Assembly: GCF_019355055.1 (NCBI RefSeq)
Contig: NZ_CP048411.1
Coordinates: forward strand, 496,001 to 560,000
Origin: Pseudomonas sp. MTM4
GTDB lineage: Bacteria > Pseudomonadota > Gammaproteobacteria > Pseudomonadales > Pseudomonadaceae
Reading direction: 5' to 3'
DNA length: 64,000 nt
Made by a program: the position numbers and the translations under genes. The notes beneath the pieces were generated by a model, which saw only the letters and a list, made by a program, of their open reading frames with translations, was not told the DNA's origin and did not search any database. Shown piece by piece: positions 9,544 through 18,948 of this stretch. Position 1 is the first letter of the stretch. Every line of letters starts with the position of its first letter.

Positions 9544-9615
9544 GCGGTTGGGGCGGCTCGTCATGCACCGAACGACGCATTAGAATCCCGGTCCCTGCCA
9601 ACCGGATCACCCGTC

Positions 9616-10299
9616 ATGGAATTACGCGGTCAGCTTAAAAGCTGGGACGACCAGAAAGGATTTGGCTTCATCCGGCCGGAGCTGGGTAGTGGTGATGTTT
9701 TCGCACATATCTCGGCCATGCGTGGCGCGCGTCGCCCCGTGCAAGGCGACCGGGTGCTGTATCTGAGCGAACCCGACAAGGCCGGGCGCCTGCGTGCCAC
9801 GCATATCCGGCTTGATGCGCCGCTGTCCCTCGACGAGCCAGCCATTCGCCGCAAGCCGTCCATGCCGAAATCCCGCCCCGCGCAGTCTGTGAAGCCCGCG
9901 CCGCGCGCACGCCGTAACGGTCCGTTGCAGCAACCGCTGTTGAAAGCGCTGGGGTTCTTCCTGCTCTGTCTGCTGCCTGCGCTCGGTAGCCTTCGATTGG
10001 CGGAGCACGGCAGCAACTGGCCGCTGTTCGCATACGTACTGGCTAGTTTGCTGGCCTTTGGGCTGTATCTGCGTGACAAACGCAGTGCGTTGCGCAGTGG
10101 TTGGCGCACACCCGAGGCGCGGCTGCATCTGGTCGAGTTGCTCGGTGGCTGGCCGGGCGCATTGATCGCCCAGCAATGGTTGCGACACAAAACCCGCAAG
10201 CTGTCGTTCCAGCTGGCGTTCTGGCTGATCGTCATCGCGCATCAGGTTGCGTGGTTCGACTATCTGTATCTCCAGCGCCTCTATCGACTGTTGCCGTAG
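9616..10299 (+). CDS. Cold-shock domain protein with C-terminal DUF1294 membrane domain
   Basis: 227 aa. Residues 1-66 form a cold-shock domain with RNP-like motifs KGFGFI and VFAHIS, expected to bind single-stranded nucleic acid. A basic, Pro/Arg-rich linker (about 70-105) leads into three or four hydrophobic segments of the DUF1294 family (about 110-225). The combination is common in pseudomonads, but its function is unknown. A bidirectional terminator lies 55 bases after the stop. Confidence 0.88.
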   Translation: MELRGQLKSWDDQKGFGFIRPELGSGDVFAHISAMRGARRPVQGDRVLYLSEPDKAGRLRATHIRLDAPLSLDEPAIRRKPSMPKSRPAQSVKPAPRARRNGPLQQPLLKALGFFLLCLLPALGSLRLAEHGSNWPLFAYVLASLLAFGLYLRDKRSALRSGWRTPEARLHLVELLGGWPGALIAQQWLRHKTRKLSFQLAFWLIVIAHQVAWFDYLYLQRLYRLLP

Positions 10300-10353
10300 A
10301 TCTGATCCAAGCTCGGGCGAAGTTGGATGCGTCAGCTGGGTACAGGTGCAAAA

Positions 10354-10375
10354 ACGCCCCGTACTAGCGGGGCGT
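10354..10375. terminator. Bidirectional terminator between convergent genes
   Basis: Perfect 8-bp arms ACGCCCCG and CGGGGCGT around a 6-base loop, with A-rich sequence before and T-rich after. It sits between the DUF1294 gene (plus) and ybiT (minus). Confidence 0.75.
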
Positions 10376-10394
10376 CTTCTATCGCTGCGATCCC

Positions 10395-11981
<1,587 letters not shown>

Positions 11982-12279
11982 AGCGGTGTCCTGGGGTTTC
12001 AGAGAGGCCGGGGTGCGGCACAGGCGCGACCAAGCCCGGTCGATTCGACCGGCGCGAGAGGCGAGTTGCGTAAAGGGCGTGCATTGTAGTGCGGATGGCC
12101 GCGATTCGACAGGGCTTCGCGTGTCCGTTTGGTCGCCTGCGTCATCAGCTAAAGGTTGTGGGGCGAGAGAAATATAGCGAGGCGGGTAAACGCGATGGTC
12201 ATACCGATCAACAGGGAAAAGCGCGGGTACCGTACGCAACCACGCGCTGAACGGGATCGCGGCGGCGGTCACGGTCGAC

Positions 12280-12317
12280 AGCGAAATGCACGCCCACGCG
12301 TGCGCGTGCATTTCGCT
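12280..12317. repeat. Perfect 14-bp inverted repeat
   Basis: Arms AGCGAAATGCACGC and GCGTGCATTTCGCT surround a 10-base centre that is itself partly palindromic. There is no T run, so it is not a standard terminator. It could be a regulator site, or an RNA structure upstream of ybiT. Confidence 0.6.
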
Positions 12318-12354
12318 GACGTTTGTCAGTAGGCGCCACCAGCCTTAATGGCAA

Positions 12355-12377
12355 GCGCCGCTCTGTCAAAGCGGCGC
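12355..12377 (-). terminator. Probable terminator of the dadA-ridA-TAXI run
   Basis: 8-bp arms GCGCCGCT and AGCGGCGC with a 7-base loop, seven bases after the TAXI gene stop. The T run is weak, so efficiency is uncertain. Confidence 0.5.
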
Positions 12378-12384
12378 CATTCGG

Positions 12385-13356
12385 TCACAACCAGCCTTTT
12401 TCCTTATAGAACCGCTCGGCTCCCTCGTGGAGCGGGGCGGTGAGGCCGACGCGGATCATGTCCTTGGCTTCCAGATTGGCGAAGGCAGGATGCAGGCGCT
12501 TGAATCGTTCGAGGTTGTCGAACACGGATTTGACCAGCTGATACACCACTTCCGGGTCGGCCTTAGCGGTGGTCGCCAGCACGGCCTTGCCGCCAATCGA
12601 AGGCACCGCCGCATCCACGCCTGGGTAGAGCCCGGCTGGAATTTCGGCGGCGGTGTAGTAATCGGCACCTTGGAGAAACTTCTCGATTTCCTCACCGCTG
12701 ACTGGGATCAGCTCGGCCTCGACATTGGTCAGCGCCTCCTGGATCGCGCCGCTGGGATGGCCGACCACATAGGTGATGGCGTCGAGGTTGTTGTCGCCGA
12801 GCGCCGAAGCCATTTCCGCGGGCTTAAGCTCGCCGGCCAGGGCAAAGTCGGCGTTGGTCCAGCCCTTGGCCTTCATGACTTCGTCGAAGGTGTCGCGGCT
12901 ACCGGAGCCGGGCACGCCGATGTTCACTCGCTTTCCTTTGAGATCGTCGAATGCCTTGATGCCACTGTCGGCCCGGGCCACCACGGTGAGGATTTCGGTC
13001 TGCAAGGAAAACACCGCCCGAAGCTCATCGATCGGACCATCTTTGTCGAACGGTGCGAGCCCCTGCAGCGCTTTGTGCTGATGGTCCGACTGGATGAAGC
13101 CGAACTCGTATTCGCCGTTACGTAACGAGACGATATTGGTAACGCTGCCGGCGGTGGAGGGCGCGTTGCACTTGATCGCAGGCTGTACCTCGGCGCGGTT
13201 GAGCAGGCGGCACACCGATTGGCCGGCGGTGTAGTAGACGCCGGTCTGGCCGCCGGTACCGATGGTGACGAAACGCTCCTGCGCCGCAGCTGCGGTCGCA
13301 CTCAGCGAGCCCGCCAAGACACAGCCCAGCAAGCCAATACGGATTTTCTGATTCAT
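12385..13356 (-). CDS. TAXI-family TRAP transporter solute-binding protein
   Basis: 323 aa. A signal peptide (MNQKIRIGLLG to SATAAAA) is followed by RFVTIGTGGQTGVYYTAGQ, the classic TAXI entry motif. Later come YEFGFIQSD and VGVPGSGSRDTFDEV-like segments. TAXI proteins feed fused TRAP permeases, often for glutamate or other acidic solutes, but no such permease gene is in this window. The second ATG is chosen because GAGGGA lies eight bases before it; the first ATG sits on the ribosome site. It lies 72 bases after ridA on the same strand, so amino acid uptake or sensing is a reasonable guess. Confidence 0.9.
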   Translation of the reverse strand: MNQKIRIGLLGCVLAGSLSATAAAAQERFVTIGTGGQTGVYYTAGQSVCRLLNRAEVQPAIKCNAPSTAGSVTNIVSLRNGEYEFGFIQSDHQHKALQGLAPFDKDGPIDELRAVFSLQTEILTVVARADSGIKAFDDLKGKRVNIGVPGSGSRDTFDEVMKAKGWTNADFALAGELKPAEMASALGDNNLDAITYVVGHPSGAIQEALTNVEAELIPVSGEEIEKFLQGADYYTAAEIPAGLYPGVDAAVPSIGGKAVLATTAKADPEVVYQLVKSVFDNLERFKRLHPAFANLEAKDMIRVGLTAPLHEGAERFYKEKGWL

Positions 13357-13428
13357 CGTCATTCCCTCTCGTGTTGTTGTTATTGGGTGAAACAAGGGTC
13401 GGCTCAGCAGCCAGCTAGCTACGAAGAT

Positions 13429-13776
13429 TCAGGCAGCGGCAGCAATCACCATGATCTCAACCAGCACGTCCGCCGAGGCGAGGCGTGCTTCGACGGTGGC
13501 CCGCGCCGGTGCGCAACCAGCCGGGAGCCATTCGCTCCAGACGGCGTTCATGGCCGCGAAGTCGGCTTCGATATCCTTCAGCCAGATCTGTGCGCTCAGC
13601 ATACGCGAGTGATCGGACCCGGCCGCGGCCAGCAGCCTGTCGATCTTCGCCAGCACCTGGCGGGTCTGCCCGGCGACATCCTCGCTACGGTCATCCGGCA
13701 CCTGTCCGGCCAGAAATACCAGATTGGCGAAGGTCACGGCTGCGGACATGCGCTCGTTGGTCTCGATACGTTGCAG
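13429..13776 (-). CDS. RidA family enamine/imine deaminase (probable CTG start)
   Basis: 115 aa if translation starts at the CTG; 106 aa from the ATG at 13749. The body has the RidA pattern: MSAAVTFANLVFLAGQVP at the N-terminus, the conserved Arg in CAPARATVEARL, and VLVEIMVIAAAA at the end. The codons before the ATG read LQRIETNER, which matches the usual start of this subfamily, and a TGA lies seven codons before the CTG with no ATG, GTG or TTG between. RidA proteins hydrolyse reactive enamines and imines, and the upstream D-amino-acid dehydrogenase produces imines, so the pairing makes sense. Confidence 0.82.
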   Translation of the reverse strand: MQRIETNERMSAAVTFANLVFLAGQVPDDRSEDVAGQTRQVLAKIDRLLAAAGSDHSRMLSAQIWLKDIEADFAAMNAVWSEWLPAGCAPARATVEARLASADVLVEIMVIAAAA

Positions 13777-13807
13777 GGTCTTGCGGAATCCTCTTCAGGT
13801 GATGCAG

Positions 13808-15052
13808 TCAGGATGTAAGGGTCAGGCCATCCAGCGCAACGGCAAGGCGCTGGTCGCCAATCAGACCACAAAGCAGGTCGGCGCTACCGCAGGCCAGGGT
13901 GAAACCGAGGCTGCCATGTCCGACGTTGAGCCAGAGATTGTCGAGCGCAGTCGCGCCGAGCAGCGGCGTACCTTCAGGCGTAGCGGGGCGCAGACCGGCC
14001 CACTGGGTAGCGCTGCGATAGTCCCCGGCGGCGGGGAAGGCCTCGCTGGCGAGGCGCTGCAACATGGCGATTCGTCCCTGGTCCAGGCTCGCATCCCAGC
14101 CGCCGATATCAACCATCGCCGCCACCCGCAGGTTATCGCCGAGGCGCGCGTAGACCACCTTGTTGTCGTAGTCGGTCACGTTGGTGTCGGGGATGCCGGC
14201 ATGGTTGCGCAAGGGCAACGTCAGGCTGTAACCCTTGAGCGGATAGATCGGCAGTTCGATGCCAAGCGGCCGCAGCAGCGCCACGCTGGCAGCCCCGGCG
14301 GCAACCACCAGATGATCCACGGCCAGTTCTTCAGGGCCGAGCCGCACCGCGCATACCCGGCCCTGCTCGCTGCGCAATGCGGTGACGGTCTGGCCGCCGT
14401 GCAGTTGAAAGTTCGGCGATCGGCCAAGCCGTTCCAGCAATCGTCGGCAGAACAGATGGCAATCCGCGACCTCGTCGCCGGGCGAGTAGATGCCGCCTTG
14501 CAGCGCGTCAGCCAAAGGCTGCAATGCGGGCTCAATGGCTGCGCATTGATCGGCATCGAACAGCTGTTGATTGCCGTCGCCATTCAAACCCGCTGCGGCT
14601 TTGTCCAGGCTGGCGCGGTCGCGGTAGATCACCAGCTTGCCGTTGGCGCGCCAGGCGAAATCGTCCAGTCCATCCTGTTCGCGCCAGTTGCGCAGCACCT
14701 GCTGGCTATGAAGGGCCAGGCGCAGCAAATGCGCGGCGTTGCGCCGATTGGTCGAGCGGCGGCAGGCGAGCAGAAAACGCGCGCACCAGCGCCACTGCTG
14801 CATGCTCATCTTGGGTCGGAAACGCAGTGGGGCATCGTTGCCGCGGAACATCCAGCCGAGCGCTTGCAAGGGCACGCCGGCATCGGCCAGCGGTGATACG
14901 TAGCGATAACTCAGTTGGCCACCATTGGCGAAACTGGTCTCCAGCGCCACTTGGTCGCGCTTCTCGATCAGCTCGACCTGATGGCCCTGGCGCACCAGTG
15001 CATAGGCCGTAGTCAGCCCGATGACGCCGCCGCCGATTACCGCAATTCGCAT
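13808..15052 (-). CDS. dadA: D-amino-acid dehydrogenase, DadA-type flavoprotein
   Basis: 414 aa. The N-terminus MRIAVIGGGVIGLTTAYAL is a Rossmann FAD-binding motif (GxGxxG), followed by an oxidoreductase fold ending in VGHGSLGFTLACGSADLL, as in DadA. It oxidises D-amino acids to imino acids that become oxo acids plus ammonia, passing electrons to the respiratory chain. GGAG lies eight bases before the ATG. Pseudomonads carry several DadA paralogues. This one is paired with ridA and a LysR regulator rather than alanine racemase dadX, so its substrate may differ from D-alanine. Confidence 0.87.
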   Translation of the reverse strand: MRIAVIGGGVIGLTTAYALVRQGHQVELIEKRDQVALETSFANGGQLSYRYVSPLADAGVPLQALGWMFRGNDAPLRFRPKMSMQQWRWCARFLLACRRSTNRRNAAHLLRLALHSQQVLRNWREQDGLDDFAWRANGKLVIYRDRASLDKAAAGLNGDGNQQLFDADQCAAIEPALQPLADALQGGIYSPGDEVADCHLFCRRLLERLGRSPNFQLHGGQTVTALRSEQGRVCAVRLGPEELAVDHLVVAAGAASVALLRPLGIELPIYPLKGYSLTLPLRNHAGIPDTNVTDYDNKVVYARLGDNLRVAAMVDIGGWDASLDQGRIAMLQRLASEAFPAAGDYRSATQWAGLRPATPEGTPLLGATALDNLWLNVGHGSLGFTLACGSADLLCGLIGDQRLAVALDGLTLTS

Positions 15053-15129
15053 CGTGCCGCTCCGTGAGATGGATGACAGAAGCCTAAGTCCGCACCAGCG
15101 AAGCGGCCAATGAAAGGTTGGAGGCAACA

Positions 15130-15146
15130 CATAACCCAGGGTTATG
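15130..15146. promoter_or_regulatory. Perfect palindrome in the dadA/LysR divergent promoter
   Basis: CATAACCC-A-GGGTTATG, an 8-bp perfect inverted repeat with one central base. It lies 77 bases before dadA and 29 bases before the LysR-type gene. Position and symmetry fit a LysR-type regulator box controlling both. Confidence 0.65.
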
Positions 15147-15175
15147 CTTCGTCCCAACCACTGGGGAACCTGCAT

Positions 15176-16087
15176 ATGCGCCTTCGCCACATCGAACTCT
15201 TTCAGGCCATCCTGCAGACCGGCAGCCTGACCGCCGCTGCGCAGCTGTTGCATATATCCCAGCCAGCGGCGAGCAAGATTCTCAAGCATGCCGAGCAGCA
15301 GCTCGGCTTCGCGCTGTTCAATCGGGTGCGCGGCAAGCTGCAGCCGACTGCCGAAGCGCGCATCCTGCAACAGGAAACCGAACGTCTGGCTGCGGACTTG
15401 CAGAGCCTTCGACGTCTGGCCGGTAATCTCGGCCGCGGCGAGGAACGGGCGTTGCGGCTAATCTGCACACCCGCGCTGGCCCAGGTGCTGCTGCCCGAAG
15501 CGTTGCGCTGCTGGCGCAGCCGTTTCGCCAGTACGCCGTGCCAGCTCGCCACCCAGCACACGGCGGAAATCGTCGAGGCATTGTTGTTGCGCGAAGCCGA
15601 TCTTGGGCTGACGCTGCAAACGGTGGAGCATCCCGGCTTGAGCAGCGAGGTGCTCGCGCAGGGACAGATGATGGTGATTGCGCCGGCCAACTGGTGGGCC
15701 GATGCTGAGCTGGCGCGCCCCTTGCGACTGGAGGAGCTGGCCGGCGCGCCGCTGATTGGGCTGGACACGCGCGATGCGCTGGGCGGCCTGTTACGCGGCC
15801 ACCTCGAAGAGCTCGATCCGCCGCCGCGTATCGACACCTGGGTGCAGACTTACCAGCTGGCGCGTTCGCTGGTGGCGGCGGGGCAGGGGTTGGCCTTGGT
15901 CGATCCGCTTACTGCGCTGGCCGGTGTCGATCATGCCGTGCAGGCGCGCCCGCTGGAGCCGGCGATTCCGGTGCCGCTGCATGCACTGGTGCGTGCGCAG
16001 GAAGTGTCGTCCGCCGCGCAGTTGGAACTACTGGCGCAGATTCGCCAACAGGCCGATGGGCTGATGGCTGCGTCGCGGCGGTTCTGA
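15176..16087 (+). CDS. LysR-family transcriptional regulator
   Basis: 303 aa. The winged helix-turn-helix covers residues 1-60 (MRLRHIELFQAILQTGSLTAAAQ, then QPAASKILKHAEQQLG). The rest is a periplasmic-binding-like effector domain. The ATG at 15176 aligns with the usual LysR N-terminus; a longer frame from 15110 would run through the palindromic operator. Divergent placement from dadA suggests it controls dadA-ridA-TAXI in response to an amino acid. The effector is not known. Confidence 0.9.
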   Translation: MRLRHIELFQAILQTGSLTAAAQLLHISQPAASKILKHAEQQLGFALFNRVRGKLQPTAEARILQQETERLAADLQSLRRLAGNLGRGEERALRLICTPALAQVLLPEALRCWRSRFASTPCQLATQHTAEIVEALLLREADLGLTLQTVEHPGLSSEVLAQGQMMVIAPANWWADAELARPLRLEELAGAPLIGLDTRDALGGLLRGHLEELDPPPRIDTWVQTYQLARSLVAAGQGLALVDPLTALAGVDHAVQARPLEPAIPVPLHALVRAQEVSSAAQLELLAQIRQQADGLMAASRRF

Positions 16088-16161
16088 TCGTCCAGCGCCA
16101 GAGCTGTGCTTCAAGCGTTGCTGGGCTACCATCGCGGCCATCATCGATATCGGCTTATTTC

Positions 16162-17289
16162 ATGGATAACGTCTCTCCGCTTGCCCTGTATCAGCAGGCC
16201 ATGGCCCGCGACGGGTTCGTCAGCGATGCCGCGCAGCTGCGTGCTGTCGAGCTGCTGCAAACCTGCTATCAGGCGTTGCATCAGCCTGGCGCTATCGAGG
16301 GTCCGCCTCGTGGTATCTACCTGTGGGGGCCGGTGGGGCGTGGCAAGACCTGGCTGATGGATATCTTCCATCGCAGCTTGCAGGTCCCGTCGCGGCGGCA
16401 GCATTTTCACCACTTCATGCGCTGGGTGCATATGCGGCTGTTCGCGCTCAATGGCACCGCCGATCCGCTGCGGGCGCTAGCAAGTGAGCTGGCCGAAGAG
16501 GTCCGTGTGCTGTGTTTCGACGAGCTGTTCGTGGCCGATATCGGCGATGCGATCATCCTGGGCCGCCTGTTCGAGGTGATGTTCGAGCAAGGCGTGGTCA
16601 TCGTCGCCACATCCAATCAGCCGCCCGATCAGTTGTATGCCGATGGCTTCAATCGCGAGCGCTTTCTGCCTGCCATCACCGCCATCGAGCACCATATGCA
16701 GGTGGTGAGTGTGGATGGCGGCGCTGACCATCGCCTGCGACCCGGTGCTGCGCTGCAGCGTTACTGGGTCAGCGATGATGAAAGCAGCGGTGAATTGCAG
16801 CAGGTGTTCGCTGAGCTGGCTGAAGGCACCGTCAGCAATGATCCTGTGGTCATTGGCCGGCGATCGTTGCAGGTGGTGCATCGCAGCCAGTCGGCAATTT
16901 GGTGTCGTTTCGACGATCTATTCGAGCAGCCGTTTTCAGCACTGGATTTCATCGAGCTGTGCGACCGTTTCTCCTCAATCCTGATCAGCGAAGTGCCACG
17001 GCTAGGCAGCAAGCAGAGGGAAGGGCGCATCGCTCGTGGCACCGAAGACGCGGCGGCTCGGGTGGAAGCGGGGGACCGTGAACTGCCCAAGCTGGCCGCA
17101 CGCGACGATGCGGTCAGACGTTTCATTGCGCTGGTGGATGAATGCTATGACCGTCAGGTACCGCTGTATCTGCAGGCGCAGGTGCCGATGAACGAGCTCT
17201 ATACCCAGGGCTATCTCTCGTTCGCCTTTCGCCGCACGCTGAGCCGGCTGCGGGAGATGCAGTTGCAGCGCTTCGGTACTGTGAGCTGA
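16162..17289 (+). CDS. zapE: Cell division protein ZapE (AFG1-like ATPase)
   Basis: 375 aa. Walker A is GPVGRGKTWLMD (about residues 55-62) and Walker B is VLCFDELFVADIGDA (about 115), followed by a sensor segment VVIVATSNQPPDQLY. This matches ZapE/YhcM, which acts on the Z ring during constriction, and mitochondrial AFG1/LACE1. The C-terminal half has the usual LYLQAQVPMNELY and FAFRRTLSRLREMQ. No clear ribosome site is seen before the ATG. It converges with the parvulin gene, with six bases between stops. Confidence 0.92.
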   Translation: MDNVSPLALYQQAMARDGFVSDAAQLRAVELLQTCYQALHQPGAIEGPPRGIYLWGPVGRGKTWLMDIFHRSLQVPSRRQHFHHFMRWVHMRLFALNGTADPLRALASELAEEVRVLCFDELFVADIGDAIILGRLFEVMFEQGVVIVATSNQPPDQLYADGFNRERFLPAITAIEHHMQVVSVDGGADHRLRPGAALQRYWVSDDESSGELQQVFAELAEGTVSNDPVVIGRRSLQVVHRSQSAIWCRFDDLFEQPFSALDFIELCDRFSSILISEVPRLGSKQREGRIARGTEDAAARVEAGDRELPKLAARDDAVRRFIALVDECYDRQVPLYLQAQVPMNELYTQGYLSFAFRRTLSRLREMQLQRFGTVS

Positions 17290-17295
17290 CGGGCC

Positions 17296-17574
17296 TCAGT
17301 CGCGATAGAAGACCTGCACCAAGTGATAGCCGAACTGACTCTTCACTGGCCCATGCACTTCACGCAACGGCTTCTTGAAAATCACCTGATCGATGCTGCG
17401 CACCATCTGGCCGGGGCGTACCTCGCCCAGGTCGCCACCTTTCTTGCCCGAGGGGCAGGTCGAGTACTTCTTCGCCAGCACGTCGAAGGCTTCGCCATTG
17501 GCGATACGCTTTTTCAGCTGTGCGGCCTCGGCTTCGGTCTTTACCAAGATGTGGCGTGCCATGGCTTTGGGCAT
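17296..17574 (-). CDS. ppiC: Peptidyl-prolyl cis-trans isomerase, parvulin type (PpiC)
   Basis: 92 aa, the size of a single cytoplasmic parvulin domain. Motifs: ARHILVKTEAEA at the start, FDVLAKKYSTCPSGKKGGDLG in the middle, and PVKSQFGYHLVQV near the end. It catalyses prolyl isomerisation during protein folding. No signal peptide. GAGGAG lies seven bases before the ATG. Confidence 0.93.
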   Translation of the reverse strand: MPKAMARHILVKTEAEAAQLKKRIANGEAFDVLAKKYSTCPSGKKGGDLGEVRPGQMVRSIDQVIFKKPLREVHGPVKSQFGYHLVQVFYRD

Positions 17575-17697
17575 TACAGGTCTCCTCGGATGCGGCGGCG
17601 ATTGTAGTCAGCACGCGAAGAAAACCGAAGCACCGACGCCAACAAGACGACCATTTGGCAGAGTCGAAAAGCGACGAACGGTAGTTATCGTTAAAAT

Positions 17698-17713
17698 ATG
17701 TTAGCGCTACCAT
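17698..17713. promoter_or_regulatory. Probable GntR (LacI-type) operator
   Basis: ATGTTAGCGCTACCAT is a near-perfect palindrome around a central GCGC, typical of LacI-family operators. It lies about 50 bases before the gluconate operon start and the LacI-type gene is in the same cluster. An ATG inside it is in frame with the kinase but is probably not used. Confidence 0.7.
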
Positions 17714-17763
17714 CTGGCTCAACAATCATAACGCGGCACATTGATGCTGCTGGAGAGCCGATA

Positions 17764-18906
17764 GTGGATTTCCACTCCAATAGCGACATTCGCGCCGCCA
17801 GCCGCACGCTGGTGGTCATGGGTGTCAGCGGTTCGGGTAAGACCGACACCAGCCATGCCGTTGCCGATGCAATGGGTTTTCGCCATATCGAAGCCGACAA
17901 CTTCCATCCCGAAGAAAACGTCGCACGCATGCGTGCCGGCACGCCGCTTTCCGACGCCGATCGCGTGGAGTGGCTGCAGAAACTCATCGTCGAGATGCAT
18001 AAGGCAATCGAAGACGATGTCGGCTTCGTGCTGGCCTGTTCTGCACTCAAGCGCCGCTATCGTGATCTATTACGCGACGCAGTGCCGGCCTTGCGTTTCG
18101 CGCATCTGTCCATCGATTACGACACTGCGATTCAGCGCGTCGGTGGCCGTGCTGGGCATTTCATGCCGATTTCCCTGGTGGACAGCCAGTTCGCCACACT
18201 CGAATCGCCGGAAGGCGAACCTGGTGTGCTGGTAGTCGATGCCAGCCAGTCGCGCGAGCAGGTTCTCGAAAAAATCGTCAGCTGGATGCAGCATGAATCT
18301 GGACTTGAAATCGCCGATCGCGAGGATCTTTCCGCACGCCCGCTTGATAGCGCTAACACAGAGCTGGAGCGCGGCGCTGAGTTGACCACCGCACCCATTT
18401 ACAGCGGAAAAATAGCGCAGAGCTTTGATCGGATCACCGATTGGCTGATGGCAGGCTTGCTCGCATTTATGGTGATCGTTGTGTTCAGCAGCGTGGTGCT
18501 GCGTTACGCCTTCGGTACCGGTTGGACTGGCGCCGAGGAGCTTTCGCGATTGGCCTTCGTCTGGCTGGTCTTCGTTGGCGTCGCGTCGAGCATGCGCCGC
18601 GGAGAACTGATGGCTTTCAGCATGATCCGTGATCGTTTTCCAAAGTTGTTTCGCCGCCTGGTCGATTCGGTCAGCTGGCTGATGGTGGCCATTGCCAGCG
18701 GCATGGCTGCTATGGGCGGATGGAACCAGATGCAGTTCGGCTGGAACATCAATAGTCCGGTGGTGGGCTATCCGCTGGCAGTAGCGATGCTGCCGGTAAT
18801 GGCCAGCATGATCGCACTGACGGTCCTGGCACTTTTGCAACTCGTGAACGTATGGCGCGGGCAGCCCCAGCCGCATGCCGCCGACGCCAATGTAACGGCC
18901 GACTGA
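17764..18906 (+). CDS. Gluconokinase fused to TRAP transporter small permease (GntK-DctQ)
   Basis: 380 aa from the GTG preceded by GGAG. Residues about 14-178 are a complete gluconokinase of the GntK/IdnK type: Walker A GVSGSGKT (20-27), EADNFHPEENVARMR, and CSALKRRYRDLLR. After an acidic linker (about 180-215), residues about 217-375 form a four-helix TRAP small permease, with LRYAFGTGWTGAEELSRLAFVWLVFVG as its DctQ signature. The large permease gene starts 42 bases downstream. The predicted protein would place the kinase on the cytoplasmic face of a gluconate importer. The frame is continuous, with no sign of a frameshift. Confidence 0.9.
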   Translation: MDFHSNSDIRAASRTLVVMGVSGSGKTDTSHAVADAMGFRHIEADNFHPEENVARMRAGTPLSDADRVEWLQKLIVEMHKAIEDDVGFVLACSALKRRYRDLLRDAVPALRFAHLSIDYDTAIQRVGGRAGHFMPISLVDSQFATLESPEGEPGVLVVDASQSREQVLEKIVSWMQHESGLEIADREDLSARPLDSANTELERGAELTTAPIYSGKIAQSFDRITDWLMAGLLAFMVIVVFSSVVLRYAFGTGWTGAEELSRLAFVWLVFVGVASSMRRGELMAFSMIRDRFPKLFRRLVDSVSWLMVAIASGMAAMGGWNQMQFGWNINSPVVGYPLAVAMLPVMASMIALTVLALLQLVNVWRGQPQPHAADANVTAD

Positions 18907-18948
18907 TTTATCTATAACAACAGGGCAATGCCCGCCTGAGGACCGTAC

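Larger units (their letters stand above)
11982..12384. other. Intergenic region with two strong hairpins
   Basis: About 400 bases between ybiT and the TAXI gene with no convincing gene. It contains a perfect 14-bp inverted repeat (12280-12317) and a hairpin just after the TAXI gene (12355-12377). Confidence 0.6.
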
